From Mesorhizobium amorphae CCNWGS0123 (GTDB taxonomy: Bacteria > Pseudomonadota > Alphaproteobacteria > Rhizobiales > Rhizobiaceae): 64,000 nucleotides of DNA. The notes beneath the pieces are model-generated. The model made no database searches and was not told the DNA's origin. It saw nothing but the letters and a program-made list of their open reading frames with translations. The position numbers and the translations under genes are program-made. Below, one piece after another: positions 1 through 9,020 of this stretch. The first letter of the stretch is position 1. Every line of letters begins with the position of its first letter. The stretch covers positions 38,094 to 102,093 of the forward strand of contig NZ_CP015319.1 of assembly GCF_001686985.1 (NCBI RefSeq), in the 5' to 3' direction.

Positions 1-2
1 AG

Positions 3-680
3 CAGGCAATCCGCGATCGTGCTCTTCACTCTCTCCAGGAAGTCGGATATCGCGGCTTTGGGGATGTGACGGTGATCTCGGACGGGGCCGAAATCCTAAA
101 ACGGCTGCCCCGCGCAATGCCGAAACCGACGACCCACATCATCGACTGGTTTCATATTGCCATGAAGATCCAGCCCATGCAGCAGATCGCCGATCACATC
201 GTACGATCCCGATCAGGCCCCTTTGAAGCGCTTCCAACCATCGACAGGGACATCGGAGGCGTAAAGTGGCGTCTGTGGCATGGGCGGGTCGGCCGCGCGA
301 TCCGCGACCTGGAGCAACTCCTAGTAAGAGTGAAGGAAGGCGAGTTCTCGACCGCACGGCTTCACAGCCTCGCGGAGCAGCTCCTGATCTATGTCCGTTC
401 GAACCGCGGCGCGATCGTCAACTATGGAAGGCGCTACCGGGCTGGACTTCGGGTCGCCACCACTCTCGCCGAGTCGGCGGTGAACCCAGTCGTCGGGAAA
501 CGTATGGTCAAGAAGCAGCAGATGCGCTGGTCGCTTCACGGTGCGCATATTCTCATGCAAGTCCGGGCGGCGGAGATCAATGGCGAACTTAGCAACCGGC
601 TACGGGCGCCTTTCCGACAGCCAGAACTGAACGTGCCTACAATATTCAAGCCCAAAACGCCTCTTCTACGCGCCGCCTGA
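3..680 (+). CDS. ISKra4-type transposase, 3' part (cut by window start)
   Basis: The reading frame is open to the window edge, so this is the C-terminal ~225 residues of a larger transposase. Recognisable family stretches are VISDGAE, HIIDWFHIAMKIQ, and near the end GKRMVKKQQMRWS followed by GAHILMQVR. These match the DDE-type transposases of ISKra4-like elements common in Alphaproteobacteria. The stop is followed within about 50 bp by a scrap of an unrelated ATPase gene, so the element probably inserted into or beside that gene. The 5' half and the left end lie outside the window, so I cannot tell whether the element is intact. Family call is from remembered motifs. Confidence 0.75.
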   Translation, partial: QAIRDRALHSLQEVGYRGFGDVTVISDGAEILKRLPRAMPKPTTHIIDWFHIAMKIQPMQQIADHIVRSRSGPFEALPTIDRDIGGVKWRLWHGRVGRAIRDLEQLLVRVKEGEFSTARLHSLAEQLLIYVRSNRGAIVNYGRRYRAGLRVATTLAESAVNPVVGKRMVKKQQMRWSLHGAHILMQVRAAEINGELSNRLRAPFRQPELNVPTIFKPKTPLLRAA

Positions 681-729
681 CCCCAGAGAAATTACCGGTC
701 TCTGACGTCTCGCTCCTAGACGGCGGGCG

Positions 730-846
730 TCTCGTCGCGACCAGATCTGGTTCACCGAAAAGGATCCGGAGCAGGTCTCGCATCTTTATCCGCTCATTGA
801 CTTCTCTCCGCGTAAAACAGAAGCGCTCGAGCGGGGTTACCTCGTT
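730..846 (+). pseudogene. C-terminal scrap of an AAA-family ATPase
   Basis: One plus-strand frame reads RRDQIWFTEKD, then LYPLIDFSPRK and EALERGYL. This is the conserved C-terminal signature of AAA15/AAA_21-type ATPases, several of which belong to abortive-infection or retron-like defence loci. No start codon or Walker motifs are present; after GYL the frame loses similarity. It is a remnant next to the transposase at the window start. The rest of 681-1140 shows no convincing gene on either strand. Confidence 0.5.
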
Positions 847-1140
847 ACCTCGGCGGCAGGAATTCGTCTTCATCGGCCTCGACCCAATGTGCGAAGCCGC
901 CATCCGCCGCGACTCGACGCGTGCCCCGTCCCTGCCAAGAGCTTCCATCCAGAAAACTGAGCCCGCCTGCCGGACCCTTTTCCAGCCCGGACCTAGCGCA
1001 TGCTTGAGCTGATGTGCGATGTCTTGGTTGCAGACAACGAAGGATAGGGCCCGGCGAAGTGCAGATATCTCAAAGAAGCGCGTTCTAGGTGCACCAAGGC
1101 CAAGTGGCAGCTGTTATGCCAGCCACCTGGAGCTCCGGCC

Positions 1141-2148
1141 CTAGGCGGCTGGCCGGTCGCGGTAGTGTTGCAAGGAGTCGCTCACTCGATCCACGGTGTC
1201 ACAGAGGCGAAGAGAGACGAGGGCATCCTGCCCCGTTACGGCAATTGGGTCGTCATTCGCAATCGAACCGATAAAGGAATTTACGACACCTTCGGTGCCT
1301 GCGCGGACTTCGTCTTCGTCGCGGGGCAGGTCGATCCATGCGCCGAGCCCATCGCGGGTCGCCTTGTGGCCAACGGCCATGCCCTCAGTGCCAATGAGAC
1401 GGAAGCCGTCATCGATTTCGCCGACCTCGTCCCAGCGTGCTTCGTATGTCACCAGGGTCTGGCCAATGGCTCCGCCCTCGAACTGGAATATGGCCGAGAT
1501 GGTCTTTGGCTTGGGAAAGGCCAACGTGCCCAAGTTGTTTGACAAGGCATTCACCTCGAGCACCGGCCGATCGATTAGGAACCGCAGGAAATCGATCTCG
1601 TGGATGCCTGTACCAATGGTCGCAGTTCGGCCCGCTTCGGCCGAGGCATACCACGGCGATTCCGCGAACTGCTTGCGCTTGTCATGGATGGCGTCCATGC
1701 GAATGTGGATGATGTCGCCGAAAAAGCCCTCTTGCACCATCTGCTTGAGGGCGCGGCTGCGCGAACGGTAGCGGGCTTCATGCGCTATCATCAGTTTGAC
1801 GCCGCGCCGCTCGGCCAGGCCGACGATGGTCTCGGCATCCCTGAGATTGCAGGCGATCGGCTTGGTTAGCAGAAGATTCCGGCCAGCCTCGATCACCGCG
1901 GTCGCATGCTCGAGGTGGAACTGGTCCGGCGTCGCCACACTGACGCCGTCAAGTGCCTCGCTGGCCAGCATCTCGGCGATGTCGTAGTAGACCGATGTTA
2001 CCTTTGGATTGGCCGACCTGATTGACTCCAACCGGGGCGGGTCCTTATCGACCAGTACGATTTCAGCCACGTGTTCGGATGCGGCATAAGTGGCAACGTG
2101 GTGCCTGCCCAGGCCCATTCCGACCACACCAACTCTAACCTTGTTCAT
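1141..2148 (-). CDS. Gfo/Idh/MocA family oxidoreductase
   Basis: NAD(P)-dependent sugar, inositol or opine dehydrogenase family, 335 residues when started at the ATG at 2148; the frame extends further upstream, but the Rossmann strand begins at once after this start (VRVGVVGMGLGRHH, glycine-rich loop). LLTKPIA is the usual E/T-K-P catalytic-lysine motif, and GTGIHEIDFLRFLI carries the conserved histidine region of the C-terminal domain. Substrate cannot be read from sequence. It stands alone upstream of an IS66 copy but is on the same strand as the binding-protein/UPF0261 operon at 5.3-9.4 kb, so the IS66 may have separated it from that locus (inference). Confidence 0.88.
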   Translation of the reverse strand: MNKVRVGVVGMGLGRHHVATYAASEHVAEIVLVDKDPPRLESIRSANPKVTSVYYDIAEMLASEALDGVSVATPDQFHLEHATAVIEAGRNLLLTKPIACNLRDAETIVGLAERRGVKLMIAHEARYRSRSRALKQMVQEGFFGDIIHIRMDAIHDKRKQFAESPWYASAEAGRTATIGTGIHEIDFLRFLIDRPVLEVNALSNNLGTLAFPKPKTISAIFQFEGGAIGQTLVTYEARWDEVGEIDDGFRLIGTEGMAVGHKATRDGLGAWIDLPRDEDEVRAGTEGVVNSFIGSIANDDPIAVTGQDALVSLRLCDTVDRVSDSLQHYRDRPAA

Positions 2149-2265
2149 TGACTTCTTCTTCCGAAAATTCCTCTGCCAATATGCAGCTAGTCTGTACCCA
2201 TCCGGTGAAGACCGCAGGCGTGCGTATCCGGCGGCCATGAGCACCTGAGCACCGCGGTGCTGGGG

Positions 2266-2475
2266 TCAAGCTTTCGATGGGGAGACGCGATGATATTCTT
2301 CGAGGAGGAGTTTGACTTCCTCGATGCCCTCATCGGTGAAGGCCAAGATCCCGTCGTCATCGTTGGCGCCGTACACCCAGATGACGCCGTCCTCGGGCTC
2401 GAGACCGAGGGTCAGGTCCTGGATGAGCGCTTCGCTGACGCCGAGGTCCCTGGCGACAATTCGACGGTGTAGACG
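2266..2475 (-). pseudogene. 3' fragment of a small conserved-looking gene
   Basis: Minus-strand frame ending in TGA at 2266 reads RDLGVSEALIQDLTLGLEP, then GVIWVYGANDDDGILAF and GIEEVKLLLEEY. The acidic, helix-rich composition and consistent codon usage suggest a genuine coding tail of about 60-70 residues. No start codon is found before the IS66 tnpC stop at 2501, so the 5' end seems to have been lost at the IS junction. I do not recognise the family. Confidence 0.4.
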
Positions 2476-2500
2476 TGATGCACCTTATTGCGCTGCATGA

Positions 2501-4177
2501 TCAGGCCGCCGCTGGTTGGGTCCGCAGTTTTGCGGATCTCCAATTCCACGGCAGCAAATCATCGATCCGCTGTGCTGGGTGGGCTGCGATGCGCGCCAGG
2601 ATATCGGCGAGCCAGGCCTGAGGGTCGACGTCATTCAACTTGGCGCTGACGATCAGGCTGTAGAGAACGGCAGCGCGCTGTCCGCCGCGATCGGAACCGC
2701 AGAACAGCCAGGACTTTCTTCCGAGAGCGACGCCGCGCAGGGCTCGCTCGGCTGCATTGTTCGATAGGCAGATCCGCCCATCGTCGAGGAACCGGGTGAA
2801 GGATGACCAGCGGCGCAGCATGTAGTTGAAGGCCTTGGTCAGATCGTGTCCGCGCGAGAGCTTGTCGCGCGTCTCGATCATCCAGCGCTCGAGCTCGGTG
2901 ACCAGCGGCGCGCTCCGCTCTTGGCGCACGGCGTGGCGTTGGCCTGGCGACAGGCCGTTGATCTCGCGTTCGATATCGAACAGGGCATCGATGCGCTTCA
3001 CGGCTTCAACCGCTAGCGGATAGACCAGGTTGGGCTTCTCGCCGTGCGCCTTCTTGCGCGCCGCCGCTTCGATATCGGCCAGCTCGAACACTTTGCGCCG
3101 GCTGTGGGCCCAGCAGCTGGCTTCCAGAATAGGCGCCGGCTGACGGCCCGCCGCATAGAGATCGCCATAACCGCCATAGGCATCGGCCTGCAGAATGCCG
3201 CTCCAGCCGGCGAGATGCGCCGCGGGATGTTCGCCTCGGCGATCGCGGGAATAGTAGAACACCACCGCCGGCGGATCGGCGCCGCCGAACGGTCGGTCAT
3301 CGCGCACATAGGTCCATAATCGGCCGGTATCGGTCTTGCCCTTGGCCAGGACCGGAACCGTCGTATCGTCGCCGTGCAGACGTGAAGCGGACAGCACATG
3401 GGCTTCGAGCCGCTTGAATAGCGGCATCAGCACCGCGGCGCCGGCGCCGACCTGGTCGGCGAGCGTCGACAGGCTGAGCGGCACGCCTTCGCGGGCATAG
3501 CGTTCAGCCTGGCGGTTGAGCGGCTGATGCTGGCCGAACTTCTCGAACAGGATCATCGCCAGCAGGCCGGGACCGGCCCAGCCGCGCGGGGTGGCGTGGA
3601 ACGGCGCCGGAGCCTGGCTGATCGCCTCGCAGTCGCGGCAGGTGAACTTCTCCCGCACGTGTTGGATCACCTTCCATTGCCGCGGCACCACCTCCAGCGT
3701 CTCGGTGATATCCTCACCTAGCCTGCGCAGCCGATGACCGCCGCAGCAATGGCAAGCGGTCGGCGCCGGCTCGACCACGCGTTCGCGCGGCAGATGCTCT
3801 GGAAATGGCTGGCGCGCCGGTCGTTTGCGCACATAAGGTGCCACCTCGGTGGTCCGGGCCGCCGCCTGTTCGGCGGCGATCTCATCTTCCGTTGCCGTGC
3901 TCTCGAGTTCCTCGAAGGTGAGCTCCATCTGGTCGTGCAGGCGGGCTGAGCGTTCAGAACTCTGACCATGCAGCGCCCGCTGCAGCTTCCGGATCGTCAG
4001 ATCCTGATGTGCGATCAGCGCCGCATCATCCGATGCCTTGGCCCTGGCGACCGCCAGTTCGGCCTCGACCAACGCAGCGCGCGCGGCCTCGTCTTCGGCT
4101 CTGGCCAGTGCCGCGGTCAGCGCTGCTCTCAGCGCACCGATATCGTCCGGAACAGCATCCAGGGCGGTGGCAACCAT
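2501..4177 (-). CDS. tnpC: IS66 transposase TnpC
   Basis: DDE transposase of IS66 elements, 558 residues from the ATG at 4177. The longer frame to 4360 would overlap tnpB and lacks family similarity, so it is rejected. An N-terminal coiled-coil-like segment rich in Ala, Glu and Arg (about residues 15-70) precedes KLQRALHGQSSER, a zinc-binding motif CHCCGG, and the catalytic DDE core (LHGDDTTVPVLAKG, then LQADAYGGYGDLY). CLSNNAAERALRGVALGRK is the family hallmark near the C-terminus. Length is normal for IS66 TnpC. Confidence 0.95.
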   Translation of the reverse strand: MVATALDAVPDDIGALRAALTAALARAEDEAARAALVEAELAVARAKASDDAALIAHQDLTIRKLQRALHGQSSERSARLHDQMELTFEELESTATEDEIAAEQAAARTTEVAPYVRKRPARQPFPEHLPRERVVEPAPTACHCCGGHRLRRLGEDITETLEVVPRQWKVIQHVREKFTCRDCEAISQAPAPFHATPRGWAGPGLLAMILFEKFGQHQPLNRQAERYAREGVPLSLSTLADQVGAGAAVLMPLFKRLEAHVLSASRLHGDDTTVPVLAKGKTDTGRLWTYVRDDRPFGGADPPAVVFYYSRDRRGEHPAAHLAGWSGILQADAYGGYGDLYAAGRQPAPILEASCWAHSRRKVFELADIEAAARKKAHGEKPNLVYPLAVEAVKRIDALFDIEREINGLSPGQRHAVRQERSAPLVTELERWMIETRDKLSRGHDLTKAFNYMLRRWSSFTRFLDDGRICLSNNAAERALRGVALGRKSWLFCGSDRGGQRAAVLYSLIVSAKLNDVDPQAWLADILARIAAHPAQRIDDLLPWNWRSAKLRTQPAAA

Positions 4178-4242
4178 GCTCTGGAGTGAATCATAAAACG
4201 CGTCCGCTGACACGCGGAAAATGGCGCAACTCAAAGAAAAAC

Positions 4243-4590
4243 TCAGCCCGCGCGCTGGGGGCGGAACGTGTGACGCGGGTTGCGCCAATCGATCCCGTCG
4301 AGCATGTAGGCGAGCTGCGCCGGTGATATGGAAACCGTACCATCCGCCGGCGACGGCCATAGAAACCGGCCCTTCTCGAGCCGTTTTGCATACAGCGACA
4401 TGCCGAGCCCATCATGCCAGATAATCTTGATCAGATTGCCGCTGCGGCCGCGGAAGACATAAAGATCGCCGGCATGCGGATCGCGGCCCAACGTCTCCTG
4501 AACCTGCAGAGCGAGGCCTTGCATTCCGCGACGCATATCGGTCCGGCCGACCGCCAACCAGATCCGCACCTGGCTCGGAACCGGGATCAT
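4243..4590 (-). CDS. tnpB: IS66 accessory protein TnpB
   Basis: 115 residues, full family length. RIWLAVGRTDMRRGMQGLA, DLYVFRGRSGNLIKI and WHDGLGMSLYAKRLEKGRF are the invariant IS66 Orf2 motifs. The start overlaps the tnpA stop by 4 nt (ATGA), indicating translational coupling. Required with TnpA and TnpC for transposition in studied IS66 members; its biochemical role is unclear. Confidence 0.96.
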   Translation of the reverse strand: MIPVPSQVRIWLAVGRTDMRRGMQGLALQVQETLGRDPHAGDLYVFRGRSGNLIKIIWHDGLGMSLYAKRLEKGRFLWPSPADGTVSISPAQLAYMLDGIDWRNPRHTFRPQRAG

Positions 4591-4940
4591 GAAACGCCCA
4601 GCGCCTTCACCATCGCCGCCGCCAGTGTCGGCGGTGTGGTCAGCGGAATCCGCAGCCGCACCTTGCCGGCGATCTCCAGCTCGATCACCGCTGGGGGCGC
4701 CGCCGGCACCGAAGCGGCGACAGGCTCATCGGGAACCACGACAACTTCGGCAAAGCCTGTCTCGCGGGCTCTCAGCGTGCGGCGCCACTTATAGATCAGA
4801 CTGGTCGCGACATCGTACTGACGCGCCACCGCCGCCACTGTGGCCCCGGGCGCGAATGCCGCGGCCAGTATCCGGCACTGATCCTCTTCACGCCAACGAC
4901 GACGACGCTCCGGTCCGGTCAATAACGTCACATGGCTCAT
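4587..4940 (-). CDS. tnpA: IS66 accessory protein TnpA
   Basis: 117 residues. RRRRWREEDQCRILAAAF, then GATVAAVARQYDVATSLIYKW form the helix-turn-helix typical of IS66 Orf1, which presumably binds the element ends. First gene of the tnpABC operon; overlaps tnpB by 4 nt. Confidence 0.94.
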   Translation of the reverse strand: MSHVTLLTGPERRRRWREEDQCRILAAAFAPGATVAAVARQYDVATSLIYKWRRTLRARETGFAEVVVVPDEPVAASVPAAPPAVIELEIAGKVRLRIPLTTPPTLAAAMVKALGVS

Positions 4941-5277
4941 GCTGTGCTGCTAACTACGCTCGTAAGGGCGACCTTAAGAGCGCAACTTCGCTACCGTGCC
5001 ATGCTCCCGCAAGGCGGCCTTCGCCGGAGGCGTACGCTAGTCTGTGAACTAAAAATGCGAAGAGGCGATAACCTGCCGGCCCGAGTGGCTTCTGTCGAGT
5101 TAACTCCCCGCCGCGCTCTGGGCGCCATCTGTTTGATACAACTTGAGAGAGCCTTGCTGGAGGCTCTTTGGCCGCAGCGCCGACAATGGCTCCCTTCAGT
5201 TGCTCCTACTTACGATTCGGAGCAACCGAAGGAGGGCCTTTCCAAATTTCAAACTCCAATCCGCGCGGCGATACCAG
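4941..5277. other. Intergenic: IS66 outer flank
   Basis: About 340 bp between IS66 tnpA and the stop of the binding-protein gene. The first ~95 bp are probably the IS66 end region. No convincing gene, and no clear terminator for the operon that ends at 5278. Confidence 0.4.
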
Positions 5278-6867
5278 TCAATTTGCGGTCCAGCATTCTG
5301 CCAAAGCGTAGCCATTCATTAGGTCGCCGGCTGGGTGCGCTTTGAAGCCCAATACTGTTGGGCCTGTCGCATCGATGAAGTCGGCGAAGAACGGGCAAAT
5401 CATGCCGCCTTCGTCGCGAACGACTACTGCAATGTCATGATACATCTGCTTGCGCTTGGTTTGGTCTAGCTCACCCCGGGCAGCGAAGATCATCTTGTCG
5501 ACATCGGGGCGGAGGAAGCGCGTGTCGTTCCAGTCGGCCGTCGACAGGTAGGCAAGCGAATACATCTGATCCTGCGTAGCTCTCCCAAGCCAATAGGATA
5601 GAGAGAAAGGCTGTTTGTTCCAAACTTGCGACCAATAGCCATCTCCGGGTTCGCGGATGATTTCAATTTTGATCCCCGCCTTCGCGCAGCTCTGCTGGTA
5701 CAGTTGTGCCGCATCCACAGCGCCGGGAAATGCAACTTCCGATGTGCGAAGTGTAATAGCGCCTGAGTGACCGGATTTCTTGTAAAGGGCTGCGGCCTTC
5801 TCAGGATCAAAAGTTCTCTGCTCGATATCATCCGGGAACAGCGGATACGAGGAGTTGATCGGGAAGTCATTACCGATCTTACCATAGCCGCGAAGAATTT
5901 TATCGAGAAGTTCTGGGCGATCCATGGCCAATTTCAAGGCCATGCGCAGATCATTATTGTCGAACGGCGATGTATTGCAAAACATATTGAATGGGTAATG
6001 CCCTGCACCTGACGCTGTCTGGATTTTAACACCAGACACGCGCTTGAGAAGGTCAACAATTTTCGGCTCTACCCGGTTTATCATATTGACACTGCCGTTC
6101 TGAAGCGCGGCGGTACGGGCGGTGGAATCGTTTATTACGATGATTTCCACCTGGTCTGCGTGACCCATAACATCACGTTGCCAAAAGTTCTTAAATCGTT
6201 GGCCGGCCAGGCGAACCCCCGGCTGATTCTCGCTGACCGTATAGGGGCCAGCGCTGATGCCAGCATCGGGACGGTCCTTGCCTCCGTTTGGCTGGATCAC
6301 GAGATGATCGGCAACCATAGCATAGGGCAGATCGGCGTTTGGCTCCTTGAGAGTTAGAACCACCTCTTTTCCATTGGCCTTGATCGTGTCGATACCCTGT
6401 AAAAGGCCCCATGCACCAGACTTGGAATTTTTGTCATGGTGTCGTTCTAATGTTGCGACGACGTCCTCCGGTGTCACCGTCTTCCCATCATGAAACTCAA
6501 CGCCATCGCGGATTTTCATAGTCCACGTCTGTCCCCGATTTGAAGGCACAATTTCTTCAGCAATTCGGTGATCGAGACTGCCATCGTGATTTCGACGCAC
6601 AAGATATTCACCCCACAGCTTGTTAAAGTTGTTCTGAACCGCATTGGCAGCCAACGCCGGGTCCAAGGTGTCGGTAGACGCCCCGCTGGTCATTCCTGCG
6701 CGCAACAGACCTCCCTTTACCGGCCCCTCTGCTCTAGCTGCTCGGGTCAGCAAGCCCTCGGCTGCTAACACCGTAACCCCGAGCGCTGCAGCGCGTCCCA
6801 AGAAGTCGCGCCGGTTCATTTTCCCGCTTGCGACTGCGCGGCTCATAAATTCCAGTTCGTTCGACAT
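5278..6867 (-). CDS. ABC transporter substrate-binding protein, family 5 (peptide/opine type), Tat signal
   Basis: 529 residues from the ATG at 6867, chosen because AAAGGGAA lies 7 nt upstream; the longer frame is unsupported. The N-terminus has a twin-arginine signal, MNRRDFLGRAAALG, followed by a hydrophobic stretch and an ARA cleavage-like site, so the protein should be exported folded by Tat. VEFHDGKTVTPEDVVATLER is the SBP_bac_5 signature. It delivers peptides, opines or similar solutes to a Dpp/Opp-type permease. No permease lies in this operon; the nearest matching permeases are at 13.0-16.5 kb on the other strand, where only a broken copy of a paralogous binding protein remains, so this protein may serve that transporter (inference). 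Last gene of the minus-strand operon from 9416. Confidence 0.92.
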   Translation of the reverse strand: MSNELEFMSRAVASGKMNRRDFLGRAAALGVTVLAAEGLLTRAARAEGPVKGGLLRAGMTSGASTDTLDPALAANAVQNNFNKLWGEYLVRRNHDGSLDHRIAEEIVPSNRGQTWTMKIRDGVEFHDGKTVTPEDVVATLERHHDKNSKSGAWGLLQGIDTIKANGKEVVLTLKEPNADLPYAMVADHLVIQPNGGKDRPDAGISAGPYTVSENQPGVRLAGQRFKNFWQRDVMGHADQVEIIVINDSTARTAALQNGSVNMINRVEPKIVDLLKRVSGVKIQTASGAGHYPFNMFCNTSPFDNNDLRMALKLAMDRPELLDKILRGYGKIGNDFPINSSYPLFPDDIEQRTFDPEKAAALYKKSGHSGAITLRTSEVAFPGAVDAAQLYQQSCAKAGIKIEIIREPGDGYWSQVWNKQPFSLSYWLGRATQDQMYSLAYLSTADWNDTRFLRPDVDKMIFAARGELDQTKRKQMYHDIAVVVRDEGGMICPFFADFIDATGPTVLGFKAHPAGDLMNGYALAECWTAN

Positions 6868-6940
6868 CGATGTTCCCTTTCTTAGTTTTAGTTTTGCGGT
6901 TGATTCGACGGCAGCATGTGCGTCGGTAGGACGCCACAAT

Positions 6941-7771
6941 TCAGAATGAGAGGTTTGTAAACTCCAGGGTTCGTTCTGTAAGTGCAGTTTCCGTGGGCAG
7001 ACGTTCCATCGAACTCGCGCCATAGAAGCCGTGACACGTCGAACACGTCCTCAGCATAAACTCTGCATCTTGAGGCGTCGCTACCGGCCCTCCATGGCAT
7101 AGGACGATGATGTCCTTGTTCACTCGCAGTGCCGCCGATGCCCACTCATCAACGAGCGCGGGGCAATCATTGAGCGTCAGCGCGGTGTCAGCACCGATCG
7201 TGCCACCAACAGTCAGGCCAAGATGAGCGACGATAATATCTGCGCCAGCTTCCGCCATGGCAGCCGCGTCACCCGCTGAGAAAACATAGGGTGTAGTCAA
7301 AAGATCGAGATCGTGCGCGGCCTTAATCGTATCGACCTCATGGCCGAAGCCCATGCCGGTTTCTTCAAGATTCTTCCGAAATGTGCCGTCGATGAGCCCG
7401 ACTGTCGGAAAATTCTGCACGCCGGCGAAGCCGAGGTCCTTGAGGTTTCGCAGAAAGTGCTCCCGATTCATGAACGGGTCTGTGCCATTCACGCCGGCAA
7501 TGACAGGCGTCCTGTGGACGACGGGCAGCACTTCTCGCGACATCTCGATGACGATATCGTTCGCATTGCCGTAGGCGAGAAGTCCAGCCAGCGAGCCTCG
7601 TCCGGCCATGCGATAACGGCCTGAATTGTAAATGATTATCAGATCAACTCCGCCCGCCTCCTGGCATTTTGCAGAGAGGCCGGTCCCTGCTCCGCCGCCG
7701 ACGATTGGACGGCGCTGCGCGATTTTCTCCCGCAATGCCTGGAGGATGATCCGCCGCTCAAACCGTGCCAC
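6941..7771 (-). CDS. Phosphoenolpyruvate-hydrolase-family TIM-barrel protein
   Basis: 276 residues. GGGAGTGLSAKCQEAGGVDLIIIYNSGRYRM at the N-terminus, then GFAGVQNFPTVGLIDG, AGADIIVAHLGLTVGG and VLCHGGP are typical of the PEP_hydrolase/TIM-barrel signal-transduction family. The actual reaction is not established for most members. Its start overlaps the UPF0261 gene by 14 nt, so the two are translationally coupled; in plants and fungi the same two domains occur as one chain (Tm-1 type). Part of the minus-strand operon with cupin and binding protein. Confidence 0.88.
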   Translation of the reverse strand: MARFERRIILQALREKIAQRRPIVGGGAGTGLSAKCQEAGGVDLIIIYNSGRYRMAGRGSLAGLLAYGNANDIVIEMSREVLPVVHRTPVIAGVNGTDPFMNREHFLRNLKDLGFAGVQNFPTVGLIDGTFRKNLEETGMGFGHEVDTIKAAHDLDLLTTPYVFSAGDAAAMAEAGADIIVAHLGLTVGGTIGADTALTLNDCPALVDEWASAALRVNKDIIVLCHGGPVATPQDAEFMLRTCSTCHGFYGASSMERLPTETALTERTLEFTNLSF

Positions 7772-8978
7772 TGCTTGGCTCCCTTGTGATGTCTTTGAAT
7801 GCGCTGATAGCCGCTGCAGAGAATTCCGGATCGTTGATAGCGAATGGGACGCGGATTAGCCGGCGGCTTTCCGTCGTTTGAAACCCTGCCTCAATTGCGT
7901 CGAACAATGCGGCGTCCGCTTCGGGATCGTAGAAGGGTTGACCCGGAACGTCGATGAGTGAGACGCCCCCCTCTGGGAGGAGGAAACGAACTTGTCCCTC
8001 ACATTCGTTCAATTTGCTGGCGAGCCATGCACCGATCTGGCTGTTTTCGTCCGCAGTCGTGCGCATCAGCGTCACCTGTGGGTTGTGGACATGCAGCTTT
8101 CTTGCGCGAAATTTCTCCGGGACAGTGTCAATCCCGCCAAAGTTGACCATATCAAGCGCACCACAAGAGCCCACATAAGGAACACGCCTCCGCGCAACGG
8201 CACCAAGCCGATCGCGGCTTGCCGCAAATACCCCGCCGACCAGAAGGTCGGCGACCTCAGTTGTTGTGGTGTCTATGATCGCAGAGAGAAGTCCGGAATC
8301 GACAAGCTTCTCCATCGACATGCCGCCTGTTCCCGTAGCATGGAACACCAGGCAGTCATGATGTTCAGAAAGTGCATCCACAATGGCTCGAACGCAGGGT
8401 GTGGTTACCCCGAACATGGTCAGCCCTACCGCAGGCTTGTCCTGGCCTTGAGCTGGAGGGATGACGCTTTGCATCATGCCGGCCAGTGAGTGCGCCGCGT
8501 TTCCGAGCACTCGGCGGGAGATGCTGTTGATCCCTTGCACGTCGGTTACGGAATACACCATGGAGATGTCTGCCGGCCCAACATAGGGTGCCACGTTGCC
8601 ACTCGCGACGGTGGAGACGAGCACCTTCGGGACGCCAACCGGCAGAGATCGGAAGGCCGGAGCGACAAGTGCGGTATTGCCGGTGCCGCCGGCGGCGATA
8701 ATTCCGCCTATGTCGCCGCGCAGAGAAATGAAGCGCTCCAACGCGACGGCCATCGCCGCAACCGCCTGCCCGCGATCAGTGTTGGAGAGAACAGCTTCGG
8801 GACCGGCGGGATGCGCGGCGGCCACCTCACGAGCCGATATCTCAGTCTGCGCGGCCGTTGGCTTGGTGGAAACGTCGATCCTGGAAGTCGGAACACCTGC
8901 AGCCTTTAAGAGGCCGGCGATATAGTCCAGCTCGGCGCCCTTGGTGTCCCACGTCCCTACGACATACGCTGTCTTCAT
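7758..8978 (-). CDS. Tm-1-like ATP-binding (UPF0261) protein
   Basis: 406 residues, normal length. The start motif TAYVVGTWDTKGAEL, IIAAGGTGNTALVAPAFRSLPVG and HATGTGGMSMEKLVDSGLL are UPF0261 hallmarks; the family corresponds to the N-terminal domain of the tomato Tm-1 virus-resistance protein, which binds ATP. Bacterial function unknown; usually paired with the TIM-barrel partner that follows here with a 14-nt overlap. Second gene after the cupin, 42 nt downstream of it. Confidence 0.92.
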   Translation of the reverse strand: MKTAYVVGTWDTKGAELDYIAGLLKAAGVPTSRIDVSTKPTAAQTEISAREVAAAHPAGPEAVLSNTDRGQAVAAMAVALERFISLRGDIGGIIAAGGTGNTALVAPAFRSLPVGVPKVLVSTVASGNVAPYVGPADISMVYSVTDVQGINSISRRVLGNAAHSLAGMMQSVIPPAQGQDKPAVGLTMFGVTTPCVRAIVDALSEHHDCLVFHATGTGGMSMEKLVDSGLLSAIIDTTTTEVADLLVGGVFAASRDRLGAVARRRVPYVGSCGALDMVNFGGIDTVPEKFRARKLHVHNPQVTLMRTTADENSQIGAWLASKLNECEGQVRFLLPEGGVSLIDVPGQPFYDPEADAALFDAIEAGFQTTESRRLIRVPFAINDPEFSAAAISAFKDITREPSSGTV

Positions 8979-9020
8979 CGTTTTGTCTCCTTCGACGGCT
9001 CCTGTTACGGCAGGAGGCCG

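Larger units (their letters stand above)
2480..5035 (-). mobile_element. IS66-family insertion sequence (boundaries approximate)
   Basis: Carries the full IS66 gene set in the usual order on the minus strand: tnpA, tnpB, tnpC. The outer end on the tnpA side is tentatively placed near 5035, where the minus strand reads GTACGCCTCCGGCG, resembling IS66 ends that begin GTAAGCG. I could not find a matching inverted repeat on the tnpC side, which may be truncated; no target duplication was identified. Ends are guesses to within about 50 bp. Confidence 0.6.
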
